Below are positions 43,129 through 52,198 of a DNA stretch of 64,000 bases, one piece after another. Both the position numbers and the translations under genes were made by a program. The DNA lies in NCBI RefSeq assembly GCF_001192835.1, contig NZ_DF968183.1:558001-622000 (forward strand). Reading direction: 5' to 3'. Numbering within the stretch: the stretch's first letter is position 1; each line of letters starts with the position of its first letter. The stretch is from Lentimicrobium saccharophilum (lineage in GTDB: Bacteria > Bacteroidota > Bacteroidia > Bacteroidales > Lentimicrobiaceae). The notes beneath the pieces were generated by a model. The model had not been told where the DNA came from and made no database searches. It saw only the letters and a program-made list of their open reading frames with translations.

Positions 43129-44775
43129 ATGAAAATCAAGTCTTTCATATTTTTTTCTTATTTTATTTTATTACCGTTTTTAGTTATTTCCCAAACGTGG
43201 CCTAAGATATACATCAATCCCGGTACACATACATCAGGTAAAGTGGCTTATGAATCATACGATAATGGCATAATTTTACTTGCAGAAAATCTTGGTCAAT
43301 ATGGCCTGCGAACTTCAGGCTGGCTGATAAAGACTGATATCAATGGCAATGTACTGTGGGACAGAGTAATTGGAAGACAGGAACAATATTTATCCTTGAC
43401 AAATAATATGGAAGCTACCAGCGATTCAGGAGTAGTTATAGCGATGTCAACACGGTTTTTTGAACAAGATCCATTTGGTTTTTATAATGATCCGGTTTTT
43501 ATTAAGCTGAATAAATGTGGGCAGTTGGATTGGTGTACACTTATTAGCTTGTTGGGTACTGGTAATTCCGGAACTGATGTTGTACAGACGAATGATGGCT
43601 TTATCGGTCTGTATTATAATTTAAATGTACCCAACAACGACATCGGTGTTGTAAAAATGAACCTTAATGGCCAGATTCAATGGCTGTTTACATACGATTC
43701 AGATACAATTGTTGATAATATACCATGCGATATTCTTGCACTGGACGATGGCTCCACAATTGTAACCGGTTTTGGCTATTATGATAACGGGCAATCAACA
43801 TATGTGAGTCTTAAACCTGTCAAATTGCATATTGCTCCAGACGGCGGTGTAATTAATTGGCAAGTTATGCATTATGACAATGATTCATTAAGAGGAGTGG
43901 ATTACGAGACTATTAAAGACAACCGAGGAAATCTGTTTTCTGCAGGAAGTACCATCACCACACAAACATATCCATACAACTATGATAAAAAAACACTTCG
44001 AAAACAAAAGGTAAATGGTTCAAATCTGGAATACTATATTCAGGATGAATCAAAGAGTATTAATGGCTATCTGTGCTGGATGGTTGATAGTACCATCGCT
44101 ATTACAGGAGCTTCTGAAATATTTGAAAATAATTGGTGGAGATACCCTTCTGATGTGTCCATTATTGATACATTCGGGAATGTTATTAACAACCGTATAT
44201 TACTTGATGATTATTGGGGTTCCGTTTACAGAGTTTCAACTACCCACGACAATAAAATTTTGGCTACCGGTAGCGCTGATGCAGAAAACCCATATGGCCC
44301 GCCTGGAAATACCTTTCTTTTCAAACTCACCTCCACCCTTGAGGACGATGTGTATGACCCCACCCCCCGGGTATATGACTACGCCTGCCCCGGTGGTGTA
44401 GCACCACACGATACCATTGGTATGGAGGAGTGCGATATTGTGGTAAGCGCAGCCCACCTTGCCACCTTGCCCGATATAGCGGTTATGGAGGTTTACCCCA
44501 ACCCGGCAAACGATGTATTTCAGGTGCGGTTGCCGGAGTTTATTGCCATCCGAAACAACAACAAAGGTTTAAATACCGCCCTTTACCAAAGCAACTACCA
44601 GCAGCAAAGCACCTTGCAGGTTTTTGATCTGAGTGGCAGATTTATTTCAGAACAAAAACTTACTCAGGGACAACTTATTGCACAATTCGATGCTTCACAC
44701 TGGGTACCGGGGATGTATTTGCTACGTTTAGTGTATAAAGATAAGACGGTGGGGAGCGCGAAGGTGGTGAGGTGA
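43129..44775 (+). CDS. T9SS cargo protein, function unknown
   Basis: The frame opens at 43024 inside the previous gene and terminator, but the ATG at 43129 gives a proper signal peptide (MKIKSFIFFSYFILLPFLVISQ) and a 548-residue protein. The central part is beta-rich with propeller-like repeats (SGWLIKTDINGNVLWDRVIG, IGVVKMNLNGQIQWLFTYD). The C-terminus is a T9SS type A sorting domain (MEVYPNPANDVFQVRL ... GMYLLRLVYKDKTVGSAKVV). The 3' end of this gene is copied several times in the non-coding DNA that follows. Function unknown; repeats of this type occur in extracellular propellers. Confidence 0.83.
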   Translation: MKIKSFIFFSYFILLPFLVISQTWPKIYINPGTHTSGKVAYESYDNGIILLAENLGQYGLRTSGWLIKTDINGNVLWDRVIGRQEQYLSLTNNMEATSDSGVVIAMSTRFFEQDPFGFYNDPVFIKLNKCGQLDWCTLISLLGTGNSGTDVVQTNDGFIGLYYNLNVPNNDIGVVKMNLNGQIQWLFTYDSDTIVDNIPCDILALDDGSTIVTGFGYYDNGQSTYVSLKPVKLHIAPDGGVINWQVMHYDNDSLRGVDYETIKDNRGNLFSAGSTITTQTYPYNYDKKTLRKQKVNGSNLEYYIQDESKSINGYLCWMVDSTIAITGASEIFENNWWRYPSDVSIIDTFGNVINNRILLDDYWGSVYRVSTTHDNKILATGSADAENPYGPPGNTFLFKLTSTLEDDVYDPTPRVYDYACPGGVAPHDTIGMEECDIVVSAAHLATLPDIAVMEVYPNPANDVFQVRLPEFIAIRNNNKGLNTALYQSNYQQQSTLQVFDLSGRFISEQKLTQGQLIAQFDASHWVPGMYLLRLVYKDKTVGSAKVVR

Positions 44776-44894
44776 TTCAAGAATTAGCTTCGCTGAGCTC
44801 TCCCGAAAAAGAGTTCGGGACAGGCTCTTCGGTCGGTTCAAGAATTCAAAATTCAAGGATTCAAGAATTCAAGAATTCAAAGATTTAAGAAGAA

Positions 44895-45084
44895 GCAGAT
44901 CCTGTAAATCCTGTCTGACAATCTGAGAAAGAGAGGTTTCAATGAATAGCGCGAAGGTGGTGTGGTGAAGTCGGAGGTCGGATGAAAGAAGTATGAAGTA
45001 AGAAGTAAGAGGTAAGACAATGTATTTACTGTTGGCTGATGGCTGAAATCCGAACCGGAGCGTAGTGGAGTTCACCGAAGGTAA
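44895..45084. repeat. Long direct repeat, copy 1
   Basis: About 190 bp that recur almost unchanged at 45833-46029. The repeat includes a copy of the 3' end of the upstream T9SS cargo gene (AGCGCGAAGGTGGTG then a stop, at 44948-44968) and ends with GGAGTTCACCGAAGGTAA. Confidence 0.85.
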
Positions 45085-45164
45085 TTCCGAAATCCGAAAT
45101 CCGAAATTGCTGTCAATCCTGTAAATCCTGTCTGACAATCTGAGAAAGAGAGGTTTCAATGAAT

Positions 45165-45215
45165 AGCGCGAAGGTGGTGAAGTGATTCAAAATTTAGCTT
45201 TGCTGAGCTCTCCCG
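45165..45215. repeat. Partial copy of the T9SS gene 3' end and downstream flank
   Basis: The 21 bases at 45165-45185 match the last codons and stop at 44755-44775, and the match continues some 30 bp into the flank (TTAGCTTTGCTGAGCTCTCC against TTAGCTTCGCTGAGCTCTCC). This shows that copying included DNA beyond the gene. Confidence 0.75.
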
Positions 45216-45226
45216 ATAGCTATCGG
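45213..45226. repeat. Perfect palindrome CCGATAGCTATCGG
   Basis: A 14-bp perfect palindrome. A related one, TCCCGAT-CGCT-ATCGGGA, lies at 45752-45769. Both are typical of short dispersed palindromic repeats. Confidence 0.6.
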
Positions 45227-45448
45227 TTCAAAGATTCCAGGCTGCTTGCGCAGGTATAGGATGCTAGAAATACTCTGTGGTTTTTAGTATTTTGGTGTTT
45301 TTGTGGTAAAAGAATCAAGCATACTATTACTACAGATAGCTCTCTGCGGCCCTCTGCGTAAGACCTCGGCGGTCTCTGCGGTTAATTTAAACGCTAAGTG
45401 CGCAGAGAATTCGCAGAGAACGCGGAGGGATAAAAAAAGCAAGAAGAC

Positions 45449-45475
45449 CTAACAAGTTGAAAGAAAACTTGTTAG
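45449..45475. repeat. Hairpin CTAACAAGTT...AACTTGTTAG
   Basis: Perfect 10-bp arms (45449-45458 and 45466-45475) with a 7-nt loop, flanked by GACC and GGTC that extend the stem after a bulge. No adjacent gene ends here, so it is more likely a repeat element than a terminator. Confidence 0.6.
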
Positions 45476-45832
45476 ATCAGGTCGTTGATAGATGCAGGCC
45501 GGGACGAAACCTAAGGTTGGCGCAGACAATCATATCAATGCTTACTTACCTCAGTTTTATAAACCGTGGCAAACTTAGGAGCACTTGCTTACCGGATTTG
45601 ATGTATTGTGCTCTAGTGTGCCTATTGTGGTTTTAAGGAGCCAAAAGATTTAACAATTCAAGATTCCAGAGCGCATGTGCTGGTATAGAATTCCAAAATT
45701 ATTCAGTGGGTCCTGGTGTTTCTGTGTCTCAGTAGTAAGAATTCATTCGTGTCCCGATCGCTATCGGGATCGTGGCAAAAAAGATTAGCTTTGCTGTGCT
45801 TACTGCGTTCGGTTCAATGATTTCAGGAAAAA

Positions 45833-46029
45833 GCAGATCCTGTAAATCCTGTAAATCATGTCTGACAATTTGAGAGAGAGGTTTCAATGAATAGCGCGAA
45901 GGTGGTGAAGTGAAGTCAGAGATCGGATAAAAGAAGTATGAAGTAAGAAGTAAGAGGTAAGACAATGTATTTGCTGTTGGCTGATTGCTGAAATCCGAAC
46001 CAGAGCGAAGCGGAGTTCACCGAAGGTAA
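45833..46029. repeat. Long direct repeat, copy 2
   Basis: Near-identical to 44895-45084, including the T9SS tail codons at 45893-45913. The two copies are about 940 bp apart. Confidence 0.85.
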
Positions 46030-46126
46030 ATCAACAATCCGAAATTCCAGCATTCCTGCATACCCCGTAACGCAGCAGGGCGCACAAAACGTGGTAAATA
46101 AAAGCAGAAATTCAATTTTCTCCCTT

Positions 46127-47005
46127 TCAGGAATAAATCTCCCTGTTATAGGCTTTCAGGGTGTTCAGCAGCAGGCTGACAATGGTCATCAGTCCCACAC
46201 CGCCGGGCACAGGCGTGATGTAGGATGATTTCGGCGCTACGCTCTTAAAATCAACATCGCCGGTGATATGATAGCCCTTTTCGCTGTTATCCTCAATGCG
46301 GTGTATACCCACATCCACCACCACCACGCCTTCCTTCACCATATCGCCGGTAACAAAGCCCGGCTGTCCGATGGCAGCGATCAGAATATCGGCCTGACGG
46401 GTAATTTCAGCCAGGTTTGTGGTTTTGCTGTGGCAGAGCGTAACCGTGCAATTCCCGGGAACGGCCTTGCGCGACATCAGCAGACTGACCGGGGTACCTA
46501 CGATATTGCTCCGGCCGAGGACCACGCAATGCTTCCCTTCGGTCTCTATGCCGTACTTTTCGAGCAGCAACACAATACCTGCGGGGGTAGCTGGCACATA
46601 TGAAGGGAGTCCCAGCGCCAGCCGGCCGACATTCACCGGATGGAAACCGTCCACATCCTTGGCGGGATTGATCCTTTCAATCACTTTATTGGCATCGATA
46701 TGCCGGGGCAACGGCAACTGAACGATAAACCCGTGAACTTCCTCATCGGTATTGAGGAAATCAACCACTTCGAGCAACTGCTGCTCGCTGATTTCAGCAG
46801 GATAACGGTAAACGCTTGAAGTAAATCCGACCGCGCGGCAGGCCTTTTCTTTACTGGCAATGTAGGTTTCGCTTGCCGGATCATTCCCCACCAGTATGGC
46901 TGCCAGATGCGGGGGCGTTTGCTCGGCATCAATAATTTCAGCCGCCTTGCGGGCGATCTCTCTCTTAATCTCTTCAGCGATCTTCTTACCGTCAATCAAT
47001 TCCAT
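46127..47005 (-). CDS. folD: Methylenetetrahydrofolate dehydrogenase / cyclohydrolase
   Basis: The 292-residue cytoplasmic enzyme interconverts 5,10-methylene-, methenyl- and 10-formyl-tetrahydrofolate using NAD(P). Signature blocks are present: ETYIASKEKACRAVGF with the catalytic lysine, the nucleotide loop VLGRSNIVGTPVSLLMS, and PGGVGLMTIVSLLLNT near the C-terminus. Length is standard. It follows ffh on the same strand with a 26-bp gap, so the two are probably one transcript. Confidence 0.97.
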   Translation of the reverse strand: MELIDGKKIAEEIKREIARKAAEIIDAEQTPPHLAAILVGNDPASETYIASKEKACRAVGFTSSVYRYPAEISEQQLLEVVDFLNTDEEVHGFIVQLPLPRHIDANKVIERINPAKDVDGFHPVNVGRLALGLPSYVPATPAGIVLLLEKYGIETEGKHCVVLGRSNIVGTPVSLLMSRKAVPGNCTVTLCHSKTTNLAEITRQADILIAAIGQPGFVTGDMVKEGVVVVDVGIHRIEDNSEKGYHITGDVDFKSVAPKSSYITPVPGGVGLMTIVSLLLNTLKAYNREIYS

Positions 47006-47031
47006 AATCTGATAATTTGATGGTTATGTGT

Positions 47032-48384
47032 TTATCTTTTCCTCCCTGACGACATCTTCTTCATATTCCGCATGGCATTCAGGGCATTTTTGCCCCCTCC
47101 GCCGGAAACAAGTTTCATCATTTTGCGGGTATCTTCAAACTGTTTGATCAGTCGGTTCACCTCGGCTATTTCAACCCCGGAACCCATGGCGATGCGTTTG
47201 CGGCGGCTGCCGTTTAACACCGATGGATTTTCCCTTTCAAACGGTGTCATGGACCCGATAATGGCTTCGATGCCTTTAAACGCATCATCGTCAATATCAA
47301 CATCCTTCAGGGCTTTTCCCATCCCCGGGATCATGCCGAGCAGGTCTTTCACGTTGCCCATTTTCTTGATCTGTTTGATCTGGGAAACGAAATCGTTGAA
47401 ATTGAACTGGTCTTTCGCAAGTTTCTGCTGCAGCTTGCGGGCTTCCACCTCGTCGAACTGCTCCTGGGCGCGTTCAACCAGCGATACGATATCGCCCATT
47501 CCCAGGATACGGTCGGCCATACGCGAAGGATAGAACACATCAATGGCGTCCATCTTCTCGCCCAGACCGACAAATTTCACGGGCTTATCCACCACCGAAC
47601 GTATGGTAAGGGCCGCTCCCCCGCGGGTATCGCCGTCGAGTTTGGTAAGTACCACCCCGTCATAGTCAAGCCGGTCGTTGAAGGCTTTTGCAGTATTCAC
47701 GGCATCCTGTCCCGTCATGGAATCCACCACAAACAGGGTTTCGTGAGGGTTAACGGCCTGCTTTACGGCCGCTATTTCATTCATCATCTGTTCATCGATG
47801 GCCAGGCGGCCGGCCGTATCGATGATGACTGTATTGATGTCAAATTCTTTGGCATGCGCGATGGCCTTTCGGGCGATATTAACCGGATTTTTGTCCTCGT
47901 CAATGGTGAATACCTTCACGCCGATCTGTTCGCCAAGCACTTTCAGCTGCTCAATGGCGGCAGGGCGGTAAACGTCGCCGGCAACCAGTAAAACCTTGCG
48001 GTTCTTTTTGGTTTTGAGGTAGTTGGCCAGTTTTGCCGAGAAGGTGGTTTTACCCGATCCCTGCAATCCGGCAATCAGGATAACCGCGGGAGCGCCTTTC
48101 AGGTTGATTTCAGCCTGCTCCGCACCCATCAGCGCAGCGAGCTCGTCATGAACAATCTTCACCATCAGCTGTCCGGGCGAAACCGCCGTAAGTACCTGCT
48201 GCCCGAGGGCTTTTTCCTTTACCGTATCGGTAAACGACTTGGCAACCTTATAGCTGACGTCGGCATCAAGGAGGGCCTTGCGCACATCCTTCAGGGTTTC
48301 CGCAACATTGATCTCGGTAATATGCCCCTGGCCTTTCAGGGTCTTGAACGCCCGTTCGAGCTTTTCACTTAAATTTTCAAACAT
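47032..48384 (-). CDS. ffh: Signal recognition particle GTPase Ffh
   Basis: The ATG at 48384 (MFENLSEKLERAF) is preferred to the open frame from 48432, because a -7 element at 48421-48428 would place transcription start downstream of 48432. The 450-residue protein targets nascent membrane proteins together with SRP RNA and FtsY. It has the N domain, the GTPase G domain (GLQGSGKTTFSAKLANYL, DTAGRL, TKLDGDTRGGAAL) and a methionine-rich M domain (GMIPGMGKALKDVDI, GSRRKRIAMGSG) that binds the signal sequence and RNA. The final residues, KMSSGRKR, are basic. All motifs are intact. Confidence 0.97.
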   Translation of the reverse strand: MFENLSEKLERAFKTLKGQGHITEINVAETLKDVRKALLDADVSYKVAKSFTDTVKEKALGQQVLTAVSPGQLMVKIVHDELAALMGAEQAEINLKGAPAVILIAGLQGSGKTTFSAKLANYLKTKKNRKVLLVAGDVYRPAAIEQLKVLGEQIGVKVFTIDEDKNPVNIARKAIAHAKEFDINTVIIDTAGRLAIDEQMMNEIAAVKQAVNPHETLFVVDSMTGQDAVNTAKAFNDRLDYDGVVLTKLDGDTRGGAALTIRSVVDKPVKFVGLGEKMDAIDVFYPSRMADRILGMGDIVSLVERAQEQFDEVEARKLQQKLAKDQFNFNDFVSQIKQIKKMGNVKDLLGMIPGMGKALKDVDIDDDAFKGIEAIIGSMTPFERENPSVLNGSRRKRIAMGSGVEIAEVNRLIKQFEDTRKMMKLVSGGGGKNALNAMRNMKKMSSGRKR

Positions 48385-48420
48385 ATCGGAATAACGAAAA
48401 ATTACACTTTTTAAGCGGTG

Positions 48421-48428
48421 CAAAATTA
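48421..48428 (-). promoter_or_regulatory. Bacteroidota -7 element (TAATTTTG) of ffh-folD
   Basis: On the minus strand TAATTTTG matches TAnnTTTG 36 bp before the ffh ATG. No convincing -33 element. Confidence 0.55.
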
Positions 48429-48740
48429 ACAAAATAGGTGATTGAACCGGAATTTTGGCTGCTTCGTTATTTCAATGGTCCGCTAAATTTAAGAATCGCG
48501 CAAGGGCGCAAAGACGCAATGACTTGATTATGAATGATTTGTTATCTTTATGCAAGTTTTCATAATCCGCTGTAAGCCAATTCATTAAAATTTCTCAACG
48601 GAGTATTGTTATTTAATGTGGCCAAAAGTAATGTATAATTGGGTAATTCGTTATTTGATATACCGGTGATAAAGATGAACTTTGTAATCCTTAGGGTAAT
48701 TATGAAAGATTTTCACTAAAAGGATCATAGCGTTTAATAT

Positions 48741-49080
48741 TCTTCTCAGTGTTGCTCTGTGAAACCTCGGTGTGCTCTGTGTAACTTTTTTTTTGTTTCA
48801 CAGAGATTCACAGAGTAGTCACAGAGGTTAAGATACTTCTCCGTGTTACTCCGTGATGCCTCGGTGTGCTCTGTGTAACTTTTTTTTTCACAGAGATTCA
48901 CAGAGTAGTCACAGAGGGTCACAGGGGCTTAAATTCTTTTCTGTGTTGCTCCGTGAAACTTCATTGTATTCTGCATATCTGATTGCTTCACAGAGATTCA
49001 ATGAGGATTGTATTCTTCTCTGTGTTTCTCCGTGAAGCCTCAGTGTGCTCTGTGTAACTTTTTGTTTCACAGAGATTCAA
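48741..49080. repeat. Four degenerate tandem units with CTCTGTG/CACAGAG hairpins
   Basis: Units begin near 48741, 48835, 48938 and 49014. Each runs through a TTCTcCGTGTTgCTCcGTG block, then GTGTGCTCTGTGTAACTTTTT and TTCACAGAGATTCA. Within each unit CTCTGTG pairs with CACAGAG across a T-run. Spacing is uneven, so this is a decayed array. Confidence 0.7.
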
Positions 49081-49155
49081 ATGCGGAAAGAAACTGTTGA
49101 AGCAGTGAAATCGGGCTCATTAAATTCCGGTTCACGAAATACCCGGACTGTCTAT

Positions 49156-49207
49156 GACTTAAAATATTTTGGTGGAATTTGGAGTTTTCGTGCTTTGGTG
49201 GTAAAAG
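49156..49207. repeat. Dispersed 50-bp repeat, copy 1
   Basis: The segment matches 52050-52100 with few differences; the shared core includes TTAAAATATTTTG and GGAGTTTTCGTGCTT. It is non-coding. Confidence 0.7.
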
Positions 49208-49345
49208 AAATTAGCATTTCAATTGATCAAAAAAAACCGATAAGCGCTGCCGGCCGGTTAAAGGAAATAAATAAATATCCCCGGCTACAGGCAATATTAA
49301 CGCACAATATGAAATTGCGGGCTTTATAGTTTCGCAGAATCGTGA

Positions 49346-50035
49346 TTATTCATCACTACGTGCCAGATCTGCAATGGCTTTATCGCTGCCGAACAGCAGC
49401 AGTATATCCCCGGCGACCAACACCTCGTCACCGCTGAGCAATCCGGTTGCTTCAGGAACCTGCATTGGCTTTGCAAATAGTGATTTTTCTTCTTTATTCC
49501 TGATAATGGTGATCGGCTGAAGGCCATACGTCCTGATAAAATTCACCTCTTTCAGCTTCAGCCCCGTAAACCTGCCCGGAAGCTGATACTCCACAATCCT
49601 GAAGCCTGAAGGCACTGGAAAGGAATTTCTGATTCCGCTGAAAACAAGCCGGTTGGCGAGTTGTACGGCTGATTCTTTTTCGGGCTGCATCACCAGATCT
49701 ACCCCTATGGTTTCGATCACCGTCTGGTGCAATGCATCAATGGCCCGGCTTACGATCCGTTTGACACCCGCCTTTTTAAGCAAGGCGGTGGTCATTACCG
49801 AAGCCCCGAAATCTTCACCGATCGCGACTACGGCGTAATCACATTCCCTGAGTGGCAACGTCTTCATGGCCAGTTCATTGGCACAATCCAAACAGATGGT
49901 CTGGGTGATTACTTCCTTGAAAGTTTCTGTCTTCACCTCACTGCCATCCACACCTATCACTTCGTGTCCCATTCGGGTAAGTTGCATGGCCAGGACAGAA
50001 CCGAAATTCCCCAAACCAATAATGATAAATTTCAT
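49346..50035 (-). CDS. Potassium uptake regulator, TrkA/KtrA family (RCK domains)
   Basis: The 229-residue cytoplasmic protein starts with an RCK_N Rossmann fold (FIIIGLGNFGSVLAMQL, with acidic residue D31 at the end of strand 2) and ends with an RCK_C domain (about 145-225, FRIVEYQLPGRFTGLKLKEV). Such proteins form a ring under a TrkH/KtrB channel and gate it in response to ATP/ADP or NAD(H). The channel gene lies directly upstream on the same strand, 62 bp away. Confidence 0.92.
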   Translation of the reverse strand: MKFIIIGLGNFGSVLAMQLTRMGHEVIGVDGSEVKTETFKEVITQTICLDCANELAMKTLPLRECDYAVVAIGEDFGASVMTTALLKKAGVKRIVSRAIDALHQTVIETIGVDLVMQPEKESAVQLANRLVFSGIRNSFPVPSGFRIVEYQLPGRFTGLKLKEVNFIRTYGLQPITIIRNKEEKSLFAKPMQVPEATGLLSGDEVLVAGDILLLFGSDKAIADLARSDE

Positions 50036-50097
50036 AGCTATGGTATTTTAGAATTATAAATACTGATCACAACAAAATAAAACTATCCCGGTTATTC

Positions 50098-51918
50098 TCA
50101 GTTGATCATGATATTCTCAGCGGGATAGCGGTAATGCAGGCTCCGCACCTTGCGGAAGAATCCGATGATAAGCGTAAGGGTACCTACCCTACCCAGGAAC
50201 ATCACTACAATGATTATCCACCTGCCTGATGTGGATAACTGAGAAGTGATGCCCAGCGAAAGGCCAACGGTTCCGAAAGCCGAGAAAGTCTCGAATACCA
50301 GATTTTTCATGCCCAGATGCCCGTCGGTCAACTGAAGCAAAAACACTGCCAGCCCGATCACCAAAAGTGAAAGCCAGATAACGGCAGAAGCCCTCCTTAC
50401 CGAAGCATTTGATATTTCCCTGCCCTTCAGTTCAATCCTGTCCTTGCCGCGTGCCAGGCTGAGTACATTAAGCAATGCTACAGAAAATGTAGTGGTTTTG
50501 ATGCCTCCCCCTGTCGAAGCGGGCGAAGCGCCCACCCACATAAGGAAAATCACAATCAGGACTGAAGCCGGCGCCATGGCGGTCAGATCAGTGGTATTGA
50601 AACCGGCAGTGCGTGCAGTTACGGAGCTGAAAAATGCTCCGGTAATTTTCCCCTGTAATGAAAGCCCTTTCAGACTGTAATTATACTCCAACAGGAAAAG
50701 CAACAGAAAACCGCCGGCCAGCAGGAGTAATGTAGTTAACAGCACAAGACGGCTGTTGACATTGATGATTCTGGGGAGGTGTTCATAAGGTTTTCTAAAA
50801 ACAAGTTGCCGGAAACGGTTCACCAGATAATAACGGAATAATCTGTAGTAATTAAAGACGATGGGAAATCCCAGGCCTCCGGCAATAATCAGCAATGCAA
50901 TTACCAGTTGCAGACTGTAATTGAAACGGTATCCCTCCTGAGACAGATTATTACTCAGCAATGAAAAGCCGGCATTACAAAATGCTGATATTGAATGAAA
51001 TACTGAAAATGCAATCTGCCCCACCTGATTACCGGCCTGAAACTGATCCAGGCTCTGATAGATCAGCACAGCGCCGATGGCTTCAATGGAAAAGGTGATC
51101 AGGATGATTTTGCCCAGTGTCCTGAAAATCTCCCCGAGCTTATCCTCATTCAGTAGTTCTTTCAGCAGGAATTCATTCCCGAACGATGAGCCGCCTTTGA
51201 AGAAATAACCGAAAAAACTGGTAAATGTCATGATACCGAGGCCGCCCAGTTGTATCAGTATCAGAATAAATCCCTGTCCGAGCGGTGTAAAGTATGTTGC
51301 AGTATCTACAACAATCAATCCTGTAACACAAACAGCGCTTGTAGCGGTAAAAAATGCATCAGTAAATGCTATTCCTGAATAGGTGGCGTTTGGAAGCATA
51401 AGCAAACCGGCGCCGAAAATGATAAGAAACAGAAAACTCCCGATAAAAAGCCGGGCCGGGTTTGAATTCCGGTTGCTGAGCCTCAATGAGCTGGTGGATA
51501 TCTCAACAAACAATACGAACACTATTATCAGCTGCACCGCGATGTCACGCAACAGAAATAATCCTGCTGCCCCAATAGACCAATCAATTCCAGTAAAATT
51601 TACACGCAGGTCTAGCAGCAGAAATACAAGCGGAATCATGATCAGCTCGGCCAGGCGGAGTTTCCATACCTTGACCCTCCAGGTGCTCAGGGTAAGCCCT
51701 GCCAGGTTGCTGACCAGGATAATGCCAAGAACAATGTTATATCCTTTCTGAATCAGCAGAAGCTGTGCGCTTTTGTGATCAAAACCGATATGGTAAAGCA
51801 GCAGCAGAAACCCGGTAACAGCGGCAACAATCCCCAACCCATCGAGCCATCGCAGCAAACGCCGGCGCCAGCGGTTGACCGCATTGATTAGCTGAAATAA
51901 CTTTAACCTTAGCGACAT
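50098..51918 (-). CDS. TrkH/KtrB-family potassium transporter with N-terminal membrane extension
   Basis: The ATG at 51918 (MSLRLKLFQLINAVNRWRRR) is chosen over the frame opening at 51996, because a full promoter at 51945-51974 would start transcription just ahead of 51918. The 606-residue protein has the four selectivity-filter loops of the Trk/Ktr family: TATSAVCVTGLIVVDT, FHSISAFCNAGFSLL, FSSVTARTAGFNTTD and FETFSAFGTVGLSLG. The first 170 residues add about four to five helices absent from short KtrB proteins. It imports K+ driven by Na+ or H+ together with the RCK subunit encoded next. Confidence 0.92.
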   Translation of the reverse strand: MSLRLKLFQLINAVNRWRRRLLRWLDGLGIVAAVTGFLLLLYHIGFDHKSAQLLLIQKGYNIVLGIILVSNLAGLTLSTWRVKVWKLRLAELIMIPLVFLLLDLRVNFTGIDWSIGAAGLFLLRDIAVQLIIVFVLFVEISTSSLRLSNRNSNPARLFIGSFLFLIIFGAGLLMLPNATYSGIAFTDAFFTATSAVCVTGLIVVDTATYFTPLGQGFILILIQLGGLGIMTFTSFFGYFFKGGSSFGNEFLLKELLNEDKLGEIFRTLGKIILITFSIEAIGAVLIYQSLDQFQAGNQVGQIAFSVFHSISAFCNAGFSLLSNNLSQEGYRFNYSLQLVIALLIIAGGLGFPIVFNYYRLFRYYLVNRFRQLVFRKPYEHLPRIINVNSRLVLLTTLLLLAGGFLLLFLLEYNYSLKGLSLQGKITGAFFSSVTARTAGFNTTDLTAMAPASVLIVIFLMWVGASPASTGGGIKTTTFSVALLNVLSLARGKDRIELKGREISNASVRRASAVIWLSLLVIGLAVFLLQLTDGHLGMKNLVFETFSAFGTVGLSLGITSQLSTSGRWIIIVVMFLGRVGTLTLIIGFFRKVRSLHYRYPAENIMIN

Positions 51919-51944
51919 TACAGATAGAACAAGTAGATAAGGCA

Positions 51945-51974
51945 CAAAGATAAGCCCAAAACAGGCTCCGCAAA
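51945..51974 (-). promoter_or_regulatory. Bacteroidota promoter of the potassium transporter operon
   Basis: On the minus strand TTTG (51971-51974), 18 bp spacer, TATCTTTG (51945-51952): a full match to the Bacteroidota consensus. It decides the start of the transporter gene. Confidence 0.75.
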
Positions 51975-52049
51975 TGTCTGGTCGCAGCAAAAACATCCGC
52001 GAGCCATTTAAACAGGCTATTTTGTCATCTTATTAACCAGATTATTATT

Positions 52050-52100
52050 GATTTAAAATATTTTGTGGAATCCGGAGTTTTCGTGCTTGGGTGGTGAAAA
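52050..52100. repeat. Dispersed 50-bp repeat, copy 2
   Basis: Near-copy of 49156-49207. It lies between the potassium transporter gene and a small membrane protein gene transcribed the other way. Confidence 0.7.
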
Positions 52101-52165
52101 ACAATATATTATTTGACAATCATCTAAATCATTCCAGTTGTAAAGGAAATACCAACTCAACGTTC

Positions 52166-52173
52166 TATCTTTG
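52166..52173 (+). promoter_or_regulatory. Bacteroidota -7 element (TATCTTTG)
   Basis: TATCTTTG is an exact match 26 bp before the ATG at 52199. It lies inside the upstream part of the open frame, so it argues against any start further upstream. Confidence 0.65.
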
Positions 52174-52198
52174 CATCCATCACCGAAAACATCCGCAC

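Larger units (their letters stand above)
44776..46126. other. 1.35 kb of non-coding repeat debris
   Basis: No gene is supported. The stretch is a mosaic of direct repeats (44895-45084 against 45833-46029), extra copies of the preceding gene's last codons, TTCAAGAAT-type microrepeats (about 44838-44883), CTCTGCG-rich repeats (about 45340-45430) and several palindromes. It reads as decayed duplications and palindromic elements. Several short open frames run through it but have no start context. Confidence 0.7.
48429..49345. other. Repeat-rich non-coding region
   Basis: No gene is supported. A 94-codon open frame at 49045-49329 is built from dispersed repeat DNA. The region holds the CACAGAG tandem array (48741-49080), the 19-mer GGGTAATTCGTTATTTGAT at 48641-48659 (repeated at 57771-57789) and one copy of a 50-bp dispersed repeat (49156-49207). 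Confidence 0.65.

Noticed and set aside
44776-46126. Degraded gene or insertion sequence
   Set aside because: No transposase remnants or terminal inverted repeats seen; only gene-tail copies and palindromes can be supported.
49045-49329. 94-codon frame after the CACAGAG array
   Set aside because: Built from repeat DNA; part of its sequence recurs as a dispersed non-coding repeat at 52050.
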